From the NCBI GenBank assembly GCA_038993745.2, contig CP160630.1, positions 620,001-684,000 of the forward strand: a stretch of DNA of 64,000 bases. The letters are read 5' to 3'. How positions within the stretch are numbered: position 1 is the first letter of the stretch; each line of letters opens with the position of its first letter. A program made the translations under genes and the position numbers. The stretch comes from Aliivibrio fischeri (GTDB taxonomy: Bacteria > Pseudomonadota > Gammaproteobacteria > Enterobacterales > Vibrionaceae). The notes under the pieces were generated by a model. It was given only the letters and a program-made list of their open reading frames with translations, had not been told where the DNA came from and made no database searches. Below, piece after piece: positions 63,652 to 64,000 of the stretch.

Positions 63652-64000
63652 GCACGATTCATATTGAGTGCTCCAATGCTCGCTAGTTTCATCCATAGCT
63701 TCAATATCTAACCCAATATACTCTTGATGCCGAATAGATTGATAAAATTCAATATTGCGCCCTGAAAAAAATTCTCTTACCTGTTTTTTAACATTTGCTG
63801 GAGTCCTAATACCAAAAGAAATGCTTTTTATTGCGTTAGAATTATAGCTAAGCAATGAATTTCCTGACTCTGGGACTAAAAGTCTCCATTCTTTTTCATA
63901 AGCCCAATCATTTGATTTTGTTGCCATTAAAGAAATAATATAGTCAATTAACAAACCTACGTCTGCGCCCATATTAGAACGGACATAATGTAAATATGCA
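63649..64000 (-). CDS. DUF2971 protein, C-terminal part (truncated by window edge)
   Basis: The visible 117 residues include the family hallmark DWAYEKEWRLLVPESG and the later SISFGIRTPANVKKQVREFF. The frame remains open past ATG 63972 to the right edge (HYVRSNMGADVGLLI), so the true start lies beyond the window. DUF2971 proteins are frequent in mobile and defence-rich regions; their role is unknown. The stop TAA is shared with the attC. Confidence 0.82.
   Translation of the reverse strand, partial: AYLHYVRSNMGADVGLLIDYIISLMATKSNDWAYEKEWRLLVPESGNSLLSYNSNAIKSISFGIRTPANVKKQVREFFSGRNIEFYQSIRHQEYIGLDIEAMDETSEHWSTQYESC

Larger units (their letters stand above)
36131..64000 (-). mobile_element. 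Chromosomal integron (superintegron) cassette array, partial
   Basis: Thirty-one attC sites of about 83 to 120 bases, plus one half site at the left end, separate small genes. All sites have the same orientation: on the minus strand they read TAACAAATGCATCAACACG to CGTGTTATGCAGGCGTTA, the layout of Vibrio VCR-type attC. Most cassette genes lie on the minus strand, as expected for insertion at an attI to the right. No integrase gene is in the window, so intI and attI should lie beyond base 64000. The array enters from the right edge and ends at about 36131. Confidence 0.95.

Overview
The window reads as chromosomal DNA of an AT-rich marine gamma-proteobacterium of the Vibrionaceae, most likely Aliivibrio or a close relative. 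This is inferred from a LuxT-like TetR regulator, DUF3332, DUF3297, DUF406 and DUF496 proteins, a Vibrio-style nadD-like/nadE pair, and a large array of attC sites. No database search was possible, so the species is not fixed.

Bases 1 to about 35,100 are ordinary core and near-core genome. In order they hold a 5'-truncated PhnA-domain gene; pntB/pntA transhydrogenase; an OmpA-like lipoprotein and a HlyU-like protein; a four-gene exporter operon (TolC-like, HlyD-like and two ABC-2 permeases, both frameshifted) next to a LuxT-like regulator, with a perfect 16-bp palindrome at the operon start; a DUF406 gene and a cold-shock gene; a secreted 20-residue-repeat protein; a LysR regulator; an acyltransferase; NAD biosynthesis genes; YceH, bactofilin and YeeX; a response-regulator/PAS pair; a DUF3332 lipoprotein; an OxlT-like transporter; a frameshifted fatty-acid cis/trans isomerase; an FAD oxidoreductase; an ABC-class ATPase; and a YjiH-family membrane protein.

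Bases about 35,100 to 36,200 are a gene-poor border. It contains two very short ORFs and one copy of a roughly 130-nt element ending in an intrinsic terminator.

Bases about 36,131 to the right edge are a chromosomal integron (superintegron) cassette array: one half attC at the left border followed by 31 further attC sites, three of them degenerate. The attC sites and most cassette genes point leftwards (minus strand), so attI and intI should lie beyond the right edge, and the half attC is probably the old, decayed end of the array. Cassettes carry toxin-antitoxin genes (DUF1778/GNAT), several HEPN-like proteins, HNH and PLD-like nucleases, a DUF262 plus nucleotidyltransferase pair, ASCH, CYTH, ClbS/DfsB, GNAT, LysE, YHS and lipoprotein genes, and many membrane proteins of unknown function. 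Two cassettes have no credible protein gene. One of these holds two tandem copies of the terminator-ended element also seen at the border, a candidate small-RNA cassette.

An unusual number of genes are broken by small deletions. Five single-base losses in short homopolymers, one 2-bp loss in a TA run, one deletion of 8 or 11 bp and one in-frame stop are visible. Either the strain carries many recent pseudogenes or the assembly has residual indel errors. Where a gene is interrupted, the whole span is given and the break located.
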